A stretch of DNA of 64,000 bases from JAEWSN01 sp942493335 (lineage in GTDB: Bacteria; Bacillota; Clostridia; DSM-8532): contig OW818693.1 in the NCBI GenBank assembly GCA_942493335.1, positions 1,736,001 through 1,800,000 on the forward strand, written 5' to 3'. How positions within the stretch are numbered: the stretch's first letter is position 1; each line of letters opens with the position of its first letter. Positions 1 to 8,415 of the stretch are shown here, in pieces. A program made the position numbers and the translations under genes. The notes below the pieces were generated by a model. That model did no database searches and was not told the origin of the DNA. It saw only the letters and a list, made by a program, of their open reading frames with translations.

Positions 1-924
1 CCTGCCAGCATCGTGATGAACCTTTCCGCCTCAGTGCCCGTTTTCCTCAACCTGCTGCTGTTTTTCGGCAGCAGCATCGGGCATCACTACTTCTTCATCC
101 TGTTCTCATTGCTCCCCCTGTTCACAATTCCAGGGAATCGGAAAATCCTCATGCCGTTTCTCTCCTTCATGAATCTCGCCCTTTACCTGTGTCTGCCTGA
201 CAAGGCGCTCTTCATGAATCTTTCTTTGGTACTCAAACCGGGCATTATTGCAGGTTTCCGCTGGGCAACGATGTTCATGAGTTTTTCCGGAGTGATCATC
301 GTCACTTTCATTTACCGTCAAATCCTTCACAAAAGCGAGGCGGAACTGGAGAAGAGGACAGAAGTGTTGGGGGATGCCTATCATCTGGTCAATCAGCTGG
401 CTTCCCTCGACAGCCTGACGACCATCTTCAACCGAAGACATCTGGAAAAGCTGATTCAGGAGGAAATCGAACACGCAGCCAAAAATCGCGCTCCCTTGTC
501 CATGATCCTGTTTGACCTGGATCATTTCAAGAAAGTGAACGACATCCATGGACATGCTGTGGGAGATCAGGTTCTGAAGCTTGTTGCATCGATGGTTGGC
601 CACATCATCCGAGGCACGGACTCTTTCGGTCGCTGGGGGGGTGAAGAATTCATCGTCATCTTGCCGCAAACCACACTCAACGGGGCCATGCAGGTCGCAG
701 AAAAGATTCGCCATACCATGGATGCGGAGCATCTGAAGAACGAAATCTTTGTGACGGGGAGTTTCGGCGTTGCAGACTGGACTCGGGGAGAATCGCAGGA
801 GCAATTCTGCAAACGCGTGGACCTGGCGCTCTACCAGGCTAAGGATGAGGGCCGGAACAGGGTCGTTGCAGCAATGGTCATCCATCCAGGCACTCATAAC
901 CCGCAGCGGTTCGGGGATGAATGA
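1..924 (+). CDS. membrane-anchored GGDEF diguanylate cyclase (5' end probably outside window)
   Basis: Makes cyclic-di-GMP from two GTP. The frame is open to base 1 and the N-terminus begins inside hydrophobic sequence, so the start probably lies upstream; GTG at 13 and ATG at 16 are the first in-window starts. About four membrane segments fill the first 100 residues, followed by a short coiled coil and a GGDEF domain to the end. The active-site loop reads RWGGEEF, a functional variant, and an RGTD motif five residues before it matches the RxxD product-inhibition site. The DLDHFKKVND metal/substrate motif is present. It is therefore predicted to be active and feedback-inhibited. The signal sensed is unknown. 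Confidence 0.9.
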   Translation, partial: PASIVMNLSASVPVFLNLLLFFGSSIGHHYFFILFSLLPLFTIPGNRKILMPFLSFMNLALYLCLPDKALFMNLSLVLKPGIIAGFRWATMFMSFSGVIIVTFIYRQILHKSEAELEKRTEVLGDAYHLVNQLASLDSLTTIFNRRHLEKLIQEEIEHAAKNRAPLSMILFDLDHFKKVNDIHGHAVGDQVLKLVASMVGHIIRGTDSFGRWGGEEFIVILPQTTLNGAMQVAEKIRHTMDAEHLKNEIFVTGSFGVADWTRGESQEQFCKRVDLALYQAKDEGRNRVVAAMVIHPGTHNPQRFGDE

Positions 925-943
925 ACACACTCGGAAAAGACTT

Positions 944-965
944 CGGCGAAGCGCCGGGTTTTCAG
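944..965 (+). terminator. short hairpin after the GGDEF gene
   Basis: CGGCG-aag-CGCCG stem followed by GGTTTTC, 20 bases past the stop codon. The stem is short and the T-run weak, so it may be an inefficient terminator. Confidence 0.4.
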
Positions 966-1017
966 AATGGCATTGCTTGACGACTACTTGATTGGCAGTA
1001 ATCAAAGATACACACTT

Positions 1018-1026
1018 TGGTATAAT
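1018..1026 (+). promoter_or_regulatory. extended -10 promoter of the bacteriohemerythrin gene
   Basis: TGgTATAAT is a perfect extended -10 element. No good -35 lies 16-18 bases upstream, as is usual for extended -10 promoters. The predicted transcript start (about 1033) falls close to or inside the AAAGGAAGG ribosome site, so the leader would be very short. Confidence 0.5.
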
Positions 1027-1042
1027 GAAAGGAAGGCAAATT

Positions 1043-1447
1043 GTGGATGACATGCAATGGCGCACCGAATATTCCTTGGGTATTCCCGAAATCGACAACC
1101 AGCACCGCAAACTCATAAGCCTGTTGAACAACCTTCTTGATGCCATGCGCAAAGGGAAAGGCCGGGAGATCGCCCTTGCAACACTCAAGGACCTTGTCGC
1201 TTACACCGATTCCCACTTTAAGACAGAAGAAGCTTATTTCGAAAAGTTCCATTATTCTGACACAACCGCCCACAGGCAAGAACATGATGCCCTGAGGAAG
1301 AAGGCATTGCAGCTCCTTGAAGGACAGGAATCGGGAAAGCTTGGAATTTCCACAGAAATCCTTCACTTCCTCACGGAATGGATTGATACGCATATCCTGA
1401 AGACAGACAAGAAATACATCAGCCTCTTCAAGGACAACGGACTGTAG
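1043..1447 (+). CDS. bacteriohemerythrin
   Basis: A 134-residue single-domain hemerythrin, the usual length for the family. These are four-helix bundles binding a non-heme di-iron centre that carries or senses O2. Visible ligands include NQH near residue 21, the SHFKTEE segment near 58-64 (HxxxE), HRQEHD near 76-81 and the C-terminal DTHILKTDKKY segment. The GTG at 1043 is chosen because AAAGGAAGG lies six bases upstream and the protein then starts in the conserved MxxMxW region; an ATG at 1052 is possible. It is a single gene. A related protein is at 17909-18319, and a third hemerythrin domain lies in 51769-52842. Confidence 0.85.
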   Translation: MDDMQWRTEYSLGIPEIDNQHRKLISLLNNLLDAMRKGKGREIALATLKDLVAYTDSHFKTEEAYFEKFHYSDTTAHRQEHDALRKKALQLLEGQESGKLGISTEILHFLTEWIDTHILKTDKKYISLFKDNGL

Positions 1448-1488
1448 GTTGTATTCGATGATCTCCGTTCCTTCACCCTCCATTTGAA

Positions 1489-1516
1489 TTGACAAAAAGC
1501 GGCAAAACAATATCAT
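1489..1516 (+). promoter_or_regulatory. sigma-A type promoter of the VOC gene
   Basis: Perfect -35 TTGACA at 1489-1494, 16-base spacer, TATCAT -10 at 1511-1516, about 30 bases before the chosen ATG. Confidence 0.6.
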
Positions 1517-1546
1517 AGTATCATCATGATGCGTGAGGTATTTCAT

Positions 1547-1927
1547 ATGCTAAAGGGTGCATGTTTGGGCAATATCGGAATTGATTGCAGGGATGCGCAG
1601 AAGCTTCAGCATTTCTACGCGGAGCTCCTTGGCTGGGAGAAATGCGAGAAATACGGCTGTCCGGCCGTTTGCAGCCCAAGCGGTATCGTATTTTTGTTCG
1701 ATCGCGCGGATGATTACGACTATATCCGGCCTGAGTGGCCGGAACAGCCAGGTATGCAGCAAAAACAGATGCACTTTGATTTCCAGGTTGACGATCTGGT
1801 TTCCGCTGTGATGGAAGCGGAAGCGATGGGTGCGGTCAAAGCGGCCAGCCAGTATGGCGGCGAGCATTTTGTCACAATGTTCGACCCTGAAGGTCACCCT
1901 TTTTGCCTATGCGCGAAAGAAGCCTGA
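1547..1927 (+). CDS. VOC (glyoxalase/bleomycin-resistance superfamily) protein
   Basis: 126 residues with the paired beta-alpha-beta-beta-beta modules of the vicinal-oxygen-chelate fold. It opens with GNIGIDCRDAQKLQHFYAEL and ends with MFDPEGHPFCLC, the hallmark of the glyoxalase-like family. Such proteins act on small molecules (lactoylglutathione, antibiotics, dioxygenase substrates); the substrate here cannot be told. The first module carries GID rather than the usual metal-binding His, so metal binding is uncertain. The ATG at 1547 has GAGGT eight bases upstream; earlier in-frame ATGs at 1526 and 1529 lack a site. It is a single gene with its own promoter and a strong terminator. Confidence 0.8.
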   Translation: MLKGACLGNIGIDCRDAQKLQHFYAELLGWEKCEKYGCPAVCSPSGIVFLFDRADDYDYIRPEWPEQPGMQQKQMHFDFQVDDLVSAVMEAEAMGAVKAASQYGGEHFVTMFDPEGHPFCLCAKEA

Positions 1928-1981
1928 GAACTGTGTCTTGCGGCTCCCGACCAAGATACATCAAGCCTTATGGATGAAAAG

Positions 1982-2026
1982 AAACCTGTCCCTGAGGAAA
2001 GGGTTTTCCTCAGGGACAGGTTTTCT
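1982..2026. terminator. bidirectional intrinsic terminator
   Basis: AAACCTGTCCCTGAGGAAA pairs with its near-exact complement across a three-base loop. T-runs flank it on both strands. It lies between the converging VOC and csbD genes and can serve both. Confidence 0.85.
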
Positions 2027-2115
2027 TTGAGTGAATCCCTCATCGAATGAAACAGTTCACACACTTGCCACCGTTCAAACAAAAGCATTCACGCTGGCCT
2101 GGCATGCATCCATCC

Positions 2116-2361
2116 CTACTTGCGCTTCACATTGTTTTTTCTTCCCAAGTCGATTCTGTCATTGATCCCTTCCGCAACCTTTTCCTTGATCCCTTCGATC
2201 TTGTCAGTGACATTCAAGGTTTTCTTGAGATCCGCTTTGGATGCCTGAAGCTTTCCTTCCAACTCCAATTGCGCGTTGCCGGTGATTTTGCCTGCAACCT
2301 CTTTGACTGCTCCGGCAACCTTGTTCTGGGAATGATCGATATTTTTCCTGATGTTGTTCAT
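2116..2361 (-). CDS. CsbD-family stress protein
   Basis: An 81-residue hydrophilic, lysine/glutamate-rich protein with the family pattern DHSQNKVAGAVKEVAGKITG near residues 9-28, then ELEGKLQASKADLKK. In Bacillus subtilis CsbD belongs to the sigma-B general stress regulon; its molecular role is unknown. GGAGG lies just upstream of the ATG. It follows a YggT-like membrane protein gene on the same strand after 64 bases, so the two probably form a stress-linked operon ending at the 1982-2026 terminator. Confidence 0.8.
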   Translation of the reverse strand: MNNIRKNIDHSQNKVAGAVKEVAGKITGNAQLELEGKLQASKADLKKTLNVTDKIEGIKEKVAEGINDRIDLGRKNNVKRK

Positions 2362-2425
2362 ATGAGAGCCTCCTTATTTCTTTGCCTTCCAGCAACCATA
2401 ATGGATCTGTCGTTCACTGCGAGTC

Positions 2426-2842
2426 TCACGCTTGTCGTTTTTCGTCCGTATTCTGCATTATCGCAGGAATCGCCGTACTCACGTATTCGATTCTTTCAAC
2501 GTTACTGCGGCTTCTGCGCAGTGCCATCAGCTTCAAAACCACCCAACCGACCAGTGCGACAAGAATCATCGCAATCAGGGTAGCCGGTTCGAATACAGCA
2601 TGACTGGCTTCATTGATGGAGATTCTGGCAAATATGCCTTCGAAGATTCCGACAAAGAACTGGGTGATGGTATGAACCGCTTTGATGAAGCCATTGTCGG
2701 CGTTCGCGCCAAGAAAAGTGAACACAAGACGCAGCCCCAGAATGATTTCCACCACTGCGAAGAGGACACCCACGATACGTCTGGCCGTATTGTTTTCAGG
2801 CTTGATGACGTTTGTTTCCGTTTGTCTGGTCATTTGGTCCAT
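2426..2842 (-). CDS. YggT-like integral membrane protein
   Basis: 138 residues with a hydrophilic N-terminus (about 20 residues), then three probable membrane segments around residues 24-45, 52-75 and 88-105, and a basic then polar tail. The pattern ARRIVGVLFAVVEIILGLRLVFTFLGA is typical of YggT-related proteins that often sit beside csbD genes. Function is unknown; a cell-envelope or stress role is inferred from the operon. GAGGGATG precedes the ATG. Confidence 0.6.
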   Translation of the reverse strand: MDQMTRQTETNVIKPENNTARRIVGVLFAVVEIILGLRLVFTFLGANADNGFIKAVHTITQFFVGIFEGIFARISINEASHAVFEPATLIAMILVALVGWVVLKLMALRRSRSNVERIEYVSTAIPAIMQNTDEKRQA

Positions 2843-3187
2843 GGTTCATCCCTCTCTGTATTGGCGCATTGATTATTCATTTGTATTGGCTGCCTGCCGG
2901 AAATAGGCTTGCATGATTAGCAGCCTCTCATTTGGCTTTTCATAGTTTTGTGTCAATTTTTGTTAATTATAGTAAACTAATCCTGCGCTAATTCTGCTTG
3001 TTTGTCAACGCATTTGGACGCACATTAGTAATACATTTGTTGATTCTATGATTATGACGATTCTATATATGAGATTCGGACTGTATTGTTATAATATGGG
3101 ATTTATGTTCCTCGAAACTCCGGTTTCTCATAAACAAGTCAAAAATTAGGCCATCCATCGAAAAACCCTTCATATTGCATGACAATT
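2843..3187. other. AT-rich spacer without a gene
   Basis: 345 bases between a gene running left and the end of another. It contains the upstream region of the YggT-like gene; a TATAAT on the minus strand (2966-2971) is the best -10 candidate but has no clear -35. I see no ORF, RNA or repeat. Confidence 0.5.
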
Positions 3188-4021
3188 TCATTTGCCAGCC
3201 AAATAAGGCTTTCTTCTTTGGGATACCTGATAACTAAACATTTTTCCATGCCACAAATACTCGTTCAAGAGAGCAAGCATGGCAACCAGCTCATATCGCT
3301 GTCGGACAGTGAACAGCACTCTTTTTTCATCGTTCATTTCATATTCGTCCTGATTCAACAATCCAATTTGGCATAACATATTCATGGTTGCATCAATCCG
3401 GGTTTCTGGTATGACACATTCCTTAGCCAGTACTTCCTTTTCAAAGATATAGCCATTTTTCTTTGCATACAGAAAGAAAAAAGCCTTCAATACATATTCA
3501 TCCGATAAAGCCTCGAATAATTCCCGGTATTTTTCATCATAATGAAGTGCATCAGCATATCCGTCGGCCGGCTCGGGGAAAATCGTGAAAAAAGGCAATT
3601 CCAGACGATTCGAGACACATGTGAATCCTGTATCATCGGATATCGATGAGGCATCCTGCAGATGCGCCATTTCATCAGGTTTGTATTCATCCACTTCCAT
3701 AATGCATCCAAATAGAGCTTTCTCAGTCTGCCAACATATTTCACGGACTTTTTCCATACGCTTGTCAAAAGGCGTGTTGTTAACCAGTCGAATGATTGCA
3801 GCGTATCCATCCGCTTCATACACCCTTTCATGACCGCACAAACAATCCAACGAAACCCCCAAGGCATCGGCTATCGGGATGAAAAGCATCCCATCGGGAA
3901 TGGTTTCCCCGCATTCCCATTTCGATACAGCTTGTGCGGTTATCCCAACCTGAATTGCAAGCTGCTCCTGGGTCATGTTCCTCTTCAATCGATACTTCCT
4001 GATGTTTTCACCGATTTTCAT
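3188..4021 (-). CDS. XRE-family transcriptional regulator
   Basis: 277 residues. Residues 5-60 are a Cro/C1-type helix-turn-helix (IRKYRLKRNMTQEQLA, then AVSKWECGETIPDG). The remaining 215 residues match no domain I recognise and may sense a ligand or protein. The start codon lies inside the end of the upstream XRE gene (14-base overlap), with GGGGGAAG as ribosome site, so the two are translationally coupled. Targets are unknown. Confidence 0.8.
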   Translation of the reverse strand: MKIGENIRKYRLKRNMTQEQLAIQVGITAQAVSKWECGETIPDGMLFIPIADALGVSLDCLCGHERVYEADGYAAIIRLVNNTPFDKRMEKVREICWQTEKALFGCIMEVDEYKPDEMAHLQDASSISDDTGFTCVSNRLELPFFTIFPEPADGYADALHYDEKYRELFEALSDEYVLKAFFFLYAKKNGYIFEKEVLAKECVIPETRIDATMNMLCQIGLLNQDEYEMNDEKRVLFTVRQRYELVAMLALLNEYLWHGKMFSYQVSQRRKPYLAGK

Positions 4022-4880
4022 GCATCTTCCCCCTGATCAGCCTTGCTGTTCCACCATAAAAAAACTCGTTTCTGTCCTCACCGCATATCAACTCATAGGC
4101 AAGATCAAGAATCGCCAACACCATCCCATTGCAATGGCACTCATAGATCTCCGTCATACCGTCCCGTAAATCAGCTTCCAATTTACCGCATACCTTCGCT
4201 AAAACTGCCAAATCCAAAAGAGGCTTGACTTCCGCTATCTCCGCCCCCATCCGTCGTGCGATGTAGTCCAATGCGAATCGGGGAGTAAACCCTTGCGAAT
4301 ATATGGTCTTGATTAGTTTCATGCCCAATGGGTGCGATAGCAGTTTGAATAAAGGGATCAAATCATTGGAATGATTATCGAGCCATGAAAAATCATCCTC
4401 ATTTTGAAATAAGGCAAGCGCCATGTTCGTATGGGGACTGTTCACCAGCATTTCAAAGCCCGCATTGCTTGATCCGACAATGCGATACATGTCCCCGGAA
4501 ACCACCCGGTCCGGGATCACGTCAGCAAGGCTCGGAATTCCTTTTAGCCTGGAATAGCTTGACCGCAGCAGATCATGGAGCAATGAGAATGTCATTGAGA
4601 TGTTCTGCGATGGATGTCGTCCTTCAAATGCCTTTCCGATATCGTCGTAAAACGAACCCTTCACCGAAACCCTTCCAAAGAGATCATCGATTGTGATATC
4701 GAAGAAATCAGCCAACAATGGAATATATTCTACATCCGGCAAGGATACTCCTGTCTCCCATTTGGATATAGTTCTGTTTGAAACCCCTATCGCGTTTGCC
4801 ACAGCTTCCTGCGTCAAGCCTTTCTGCAAACGCAATGCAGATAATCTTTCCGGAACGCCTGAAATCATCATGGTATTCAT
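4008..4880 (-). CDS. XRE-family transcriptional regulator, first gene of an overlapping pair
   Basis: 290 residues. The HTH occupies about residues 8-65 (LQKGLTQEAVANAIG, then RTISKWETGVSLPD), followed by an unclassified C-terminal region with CHCNG near residue 260. The ATG at 4880 is chosen because GAGGTG lies seven bases upstream; the in-frame ATG at 4886 is only one base from that site. Organisation as a coupled pair with the next XRE gene suggests the two proteins act together (inference). Confidence 0.8.
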   Translation of the reverse strand: MNTMMISGVPERLSALRLQKGLTQEAVANAIGVSNRTISKWETGVSLPDVEYIPLLADFFDITIDDLFGRVSVKGSFYDDIGKAFEGRHPSQNISMTFSLLHDLLRSSYSRLKGIPSLADVIPDRVVSGDMYRIVGSSNAGFEMLVNSPHTNMALALFQNEDDFSWLDNHSNDLIPLFKLLSHPLGMKLIKTIYSQGFTPRFALDYIARRMGAEIAEVKPLLDLAVLAKVCGKLEADLRDGMTEIYECHCNGMVLAILDLAYELICGEDRNEFFYGGTARLIRGKMHENR

Positions 4881-4925
4881 GTTCATGCACCTCGTTTTTT
4901 TCGTTCAAGCCGGCTTGTTGATTTC

Positions 4926-4954
4926 AGTGTAGACTAAAACAACAGTAGAGTCGA
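4926..4954 (-). promoter_or_regulatory. candidate promoter of the XRE pair
   Basis: On the minus strand TCGACT, 17 bases, TACACT (each four of six to consensus), about 45 bases upstream of the ATG at 4880. Confidence 0.4.
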
Positions 4955-5291
4955 TGGACGCTTATTTCATGGATTCTCGTATTTGTGGAATATTCACCTC
5001 TTTGTTCTACTCATGTTTGATGCAGGCTACCCTCATAAATCATTGCTTCATTACTTCAATCATTACGTATAACCCACATCACTAGGAAACCATTGATTCA
5101 TTCTTGAAGATGACCTGGGCACAGCCTTAAATGCTTTTTGCAAAAGAGTGATCCACCAGTGATGATTGACGTGACAAATGCAGCAGCTGTGAGTATTTCA
5201 CAGCTGCCTTTCTCGCATCAATATTACAAGGAGTGGAAAAGTGCTGGTGGTTGAGCAATCTGCCGGGCAACTCTTGACTTATGTTGTTTTC
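4955..5291. other. spacer with one inverted repeat
   Basis: No gene seen. GCAGCTGTGA at 5183-5192 pairs exactly with TCACAGCTGC at 5198-5207 across a five-base loop, followed on the plus strand by CTTTCTC. It may be a terminator for the SDR gene ending at 5292 (minus strand) or a protein-binding palindrome. Confidence 0.45.
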
Positions 5292-6077
5292 TTAGTCAAT
5301 CTGAGCGCCACCTGTTGCATTTGCCATCGTTGCCGTCATGCCCGAAGCCAAGTCACTGGCAAGCAGGACTGCAGCATTGGCAACCTCAGCCAATCCGGTG
5401 ATGCGACGAAGTGGCGTCTCTTTGGAGAACTCCCTGTGTACCTCTTCAAACGTCATCCCCTTCTGCTCGCCATATAGTTCCCACGCCTCACGGACTCCCG
5501 GCGACTCTGGCGAACCAGGTGAACGTACCCAACAAACTCTTACCTTTTCAGGTCCGTTTTCAACTGCAAGCTGTCGGAGATAATGCTCAACAGCGGCACA
5601 GGCGACACCAAAGCCTCCAACGCCTGAAAATGCTTGCTTTCCGGCATTGGCGGTAATTCCCAGTATAGTGCCCCCGCCATTGTTCGCCATATGTTTCGCC
5701 AAAATGCTTCCTGTGTGGAACCAAGTCTTCAGACCGGCTTCAATCGGAGTAAAGAAAGACTCGAATGGCATTTCCGTGAGTAAACTTCCTTGAATGTCAT
5801 TCCATGAAATTGCATTAAACATCAAATTCACCGAACCGTAACACTTCACGATATCTTCCAGATGGTTTTCAATCTCCTTTGGGATCATCGCATCCACTGT
5901 TCGTACTGCTGCATTCCCTCCAGCTTCTTGAATTGCGATGAGTGTGTTCTCGAGGGCCTCTTTGCGGCGTCCCGCAAGAACCACAAACGCGCCTTCGCGG
6001 GCAAATGCTTTGGCAACGGTACTTCCGACTGAACCTGAAGCACCATAAACAATAGCTGTCTTTCCCAATAACAACAT
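5292..6077 (-). CDS. short-chain dehydrogenase/reductase-fold protein with altered active site
   Basis: 261 residues with a Rossmann fold: YGASGSVGSTVAKAF near residues 11-25 is the NAD(P)-binding glycine motif. The length and overall pattern are classical SDR (ITANAG, then GGFGVACAAVEHYLRQLAVE). However the catalytic Tyr and Lys of the YxxxK motif are Phe156 and Cys160, the catalytic Ser position is not Ser, and NNAG is FNAI. It may be a non-catalytic NAD(P)-binding protein or use a different chemistry. The start at 6077 is preceded by GAGGGTAAC; an upstream in-frame ATG at 6113 has no site. It is a single gene. Confidence 0.75.
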   Translation of the reverse strand: MLLLGKTAIVYGASGSVGSTVAKAFAREGAFVVLAGRRKEALENTLIAIQEAGGNAAVRTVDAMIPKEIENHLEDIVKCYGSVNLMFNAISWNDIQGSLLTEMPFESFFTPIEAGLKTWFHTGSILAKHMANNGGGTILGITANAGKQAFSGVGGFGVACAAVEHYLRQLAVENGPEKVRVCWVRSPGSPESPGVREAWELYGEQKGMTFEEVHREFSKETPLRRITGLAEVANAAVLLASDLASGMTATMANATGGAQID

Positions 6078-6213
6078 AATGTTACCCTCATCAATCAAAT
6101 GGGTTGGTATCATTGATTAATTCATCCATGCCAAACAAGCTTCTGTTAAAGAAGGGTACCCATGTGAAATGACGCATGATATCGATGGATTACGCTGTCA
6201 GGCATGTTCATGC

Positions 6214-6639
6214 CTATTCCAGCATCAATTTCATTTCCGCCATGTTGACAGGGCCTGAAGAATGCTCATGGATGATTTTCCACAATCCGTCCCTTTTATG
6301 CAAAACCCACGTCATGCGGCTTTTCATATGACGAAGCTCCACTCCCGTTGCAGACATGCCTCTATATGTGACCAGCGTATACAGTGTCGCAAAATCCTGA
6401 CCGGCCTTCACGACCGCATCCTGAAAACTCACATCATCCCGATCCGCCTGCAGGTCCGAAAACCATTCCTTGACCATTTTCCCCCATGCCTCAAGACCTT
6501 CATAGGACCATACATTCCAAAGATCATACACGCAAAGCTCCTGATCATATAAATCCAGAAAAGAATCCAGATCTTTATCCCAAATCGCCTTCCGATATTG
6601 CACCAGAAGTTCACGAACCGCTTCTTCCTGTTTATCCAT
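6214..6639 (-). CDS. SnoaL-like / NTF2-fold protein
   Basis: About 141 residues with the NTF2-like pattern: an N-terminal helix (AVRELLVQYRKAIWDKDLDSFLDLY), then DLWNVWSYEGLEAWGKMVKEWF and a C-terminal sheet ending TWVLHKRDGLWKIIHEHSS. The family includes polyketide cyclases, isomerases and SgcJ/calcium-calmodulin kinase-like association domains; no specific role can be given. The ATG at 6639 has GGGGTG upstream and is preferred over 6660. Confidence 0.7.
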   Translation of the reverse strand: MDKQEEAVRELLVQYRKAIWDKDLDSFLDLYDQELCVYDLWNVWSYEGLEAWGKMVKEWFSDLQADRDDVSFQDAVVKAGQDFATLYTLVTYRGMSATGVELRHMKSRMTWVLHKRDGLWKIIHEHSSGPVNMAEMKLMLE

Positions 6640-6786
6640 ATTCACCCCGCAGCATAACAAAATATTTTACACATCCTATGCCAATTATTCTGTTATCTTT
6701 CTTTTACCCTGCGTTTCATTAGTCAATCTTTTATGTCCACGATCAAGAGGAAAACATGGACTGGCTAATTTGTAAGAAAACAAGCG

Positions 6787-6819
6787 AGACCATGAGTAAC
6801 AGTCATTTACCCATGGTCT
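6787..6819. terminator. intrinsic terminator after the DUF4287 gene
   Basis: AGACCATGaGTAA pairs with TTACcCATGGTCT around a short loop. A strong T-run follows on the plus strand and a weaker one on the minus strand. It is seven bases from the DUF4287 stop codon. Confidence 0.7.
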
Positions 6820-6825
6820 TTTTGT

Positions 6826-7053
6826 TTACATCGATGAATATTTGGTGACGATCCACTGATGTACGATAAAGTATTTCCATAGCGCCATAGCATGGCCTTG
6901 ACCAAGCTGATACTCTTTCTTCAGCCAGTCAGTAAATACAGCGGCTTTCATGTCCTCAGTGATAACGCCATGGATAAGGGCTTCCTCCCTGATTTGCTCC
7001 GGTGTCTTGCCGGTCTTTGTCGTGATGTTGTCGATATACGCTTGAAATGACAT
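6826..7053 (-). CDS. DUF4287 domain protein
   Basis: 75 residues, MSFQAYIDNITTKTGKTPEQ at the start and LKKEYQLGQGHAMALWKYF later, which matches the small DUF4287 family. Function unknown. GGAGGA five bases before the ATG at 7053 fixes the start; the longer open frame to 7179 has no ribosome site. It is a stand-alone gene. Confidence 0.75.
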   Translation of the reverse strand: MSFQAYIDNITTKTGKTPEQIREEALIHGVITEDMKAAVFTDWLKKEYQLGQGHAMALWKYFIVHQWIVTKYSSM

Positions 7054-7255
7054 ATCTTCCTCCTCATTTCTTTTTTTCTGTATTGGTCGGCGCACTAGGC
7101 AGCATACTTCCACGTGATTTGAGTGAAAAACAAAGATGCAATAAGGATCCACTCGTTCTTTGGAGGAGGGGAAATCCATATTGATTCTGTAAGCAAAAGT
7201 CTTACCACACCGTCCTTCACACCATTATTTCACAATATTCCGAATCAACTTGATT

Positions 7256-7450
7256 TTACTTCTTAAAGTTCAATCCTTCCTTGACTAGCATCTCGTTTAA
7301 AATGCGGACAGCCTTAGGTCCAACACCATGAAGTGCAAGTATTTCTTCTCTTGAATGATCACACAATTGTATAAAGGCATCGATTCCCGCTGCTTTTAGT
7401 GCTCTTTGTGCAGGCTCTCCAATTTTAATGGTTGTTAATTCCGGCAACAT
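7256..7450 (-). CDS. small helix-hairpin-helix protein (RpoA C-terminal-like)
   Basis: 64 residues. LHGVGPKAVRILNEML is a helix-hairpin-helix resembling the DNA-binding C-terminal domain of RNA polymerase alpha and related stand-alone proteins; IGEPAQRALKAAGI is the first helical hairpin. It probably binds DNA or nucleic acid non-specifically. AAAAAAGGAG precedes the ATG at 7450. It is a single gene with no partner. Confidence 0.65.
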   Translation of the reverse strand: MLPELTTIKIGEPAQRALKAAGIDAFIQLCDHSREEILALHGVGPKAVRILNEMLVKEGLNFKK

Positions 7451-7515
7451 AATTGATCTCCTTTTTTCATGAAATGATATCATGAGTGAATATGAAGAAG
7501 AAATATTGTTTCGCA

Positions 7516-7640
7516 TTGGTACGAGCCTTTCATTATGATGTCCTGAATGTGTTTTTCACATATTTCCGTCGTAGCGAACAAGCTAATGACATTCTACTTC
7601 TTTTTTCATTCAAGGAATATGTCCACGCGTTAATGTTGAG
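7516..7640. repeat. diverged repeat R1, copy a
   Basis: Resembles 9034-9165: shared GAGCC/GAACC-tTTCATTA-GATGTC start and AATATGTCCACGC end with similar spacing. In frame, copy a reads HYDVL and later EYVHALM; copy b reads HYDVL and EYVHAY with stops. Probably remnants of one duplicated gene. Confidence 0.45.
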
Positions 7641-7740
7641 TATCGTATAGATTTACCCCATAGCATGAAGAATATCGATTGCATCATATCTGATTTTCAA
7701 ATGCGGAGCGATAGCGTAATAGGCACCAAAAGCTTTCATT

Positions 7741-7806
7741 TCAATCCTTTTCAGAAGAATCAATACCACCCGTTGATACAATTCATTTAATCAATAGATG
7801 GTGCTA
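7741..7806. repeat. diverged copy (R2a) of the tRNA-Ala terminator region
   Basis: Aligns with 8822-8897 (TCAaTCCTTTtCAG, then ACCACC-GATA-AATAGATGG). The stem-loop is largely lost. It is the most decayed member of the R2 family, of which 10846-10901 is the intact source. Confidence 0.4.
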
Positions 7807-7935
7807 CTTTTGCTTTGAGTAGATGAAAGGAAGTTTAGAGACCTGGTGGAAGGGTAGTAATTTATTATTATCATTGCTTCGGCGTTTTTTGACAAATGTA
7901 TGCAGATAAATGATTAAATAAGGGGTGAATAAAAT

Positions 7936-8316
7936 ATGGCAAAATATGTAGACGGATTTGTGATTGTAATACCAAAAAACAAAGTTGAGGAATACAAGAA
8001 ATTTGCAGAAACTGGCCGAGATTTGTGGATGAAGTGCGGTGCGCTTGAATACTATGAATGTCTTGGCAATGACCTTATCCCACAGGAAATGGGTGGTGAG
8101 AAAGCGCGTGCATTTACTGAAATGACTGGCGCAACAAGTAGCGACACTGTTTGGTTTTCTTTTATAGTCTTTAAGTCCAAAGAGCATCGAGATGAGGTCA
8201 ATGCTAAAGTAATGGAAGATATGAGTAAGCAGATGGATGGAAATGAGGACATGTGCATGCCTTTTGAGATGAAGCAAATGGCATATGGCGGTTTCCAAGT
8301 TGAAGTTGAAGGGTAA
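7936..8316 (+). CDS. DUF1428 family protein
   Basis: 126 residues: KYVDGFVIVIPKNKVEEYKK at the start, then WMKCGALEYYECLGND and PFEMKQMAYGGFQ at the end, the diagnostic pattern of DUF1428, a dimeric alpha/beta-barrel (ferredoxin-like) family of unknown function. GGGGTG precedes the ATG. A perfect TTGACA at 7889-7894 may be the -35 element, but the -10 (GATTAA) is poor. It is followed by a good terminator, so it is a complete single-gene unit inside a repeat-rich stretch. Confidence 0.85.
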   Translation: MAKYVDGFVIVIPKNKVEEYKKFAETGRDLWMKCGALEYYECLGNDLIPQEMGGEKARAFTEMTGATSSDTVWFSFIVFKSKEHRDEVNAKVMEDMSKQMDGNEDMCMPFEMKQMAYGGFQVEVEG

Positions 8317-8335
8317 AACCAAGTATCATGTCATG

Positions 8336-8368
8336 AAGCCGCGCTCAGCAATGAGGGCGGCTTTCTTT
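8336..8368 (+). terminator. intrinsic terminator of the DUF1428 gene
   Basis: AAGCCGC-g-CTCA-GCAA-TGAG-g-GCGGCTT hairpin with a GCAA tetraloop, followed by TCTTT. Confidence 0.85.
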
Positions 8369-8415
8369 ATCAGCAGTCAAAATGTGCAAATCTGATCGTC
8401 CTTTCAGGCAAATCA

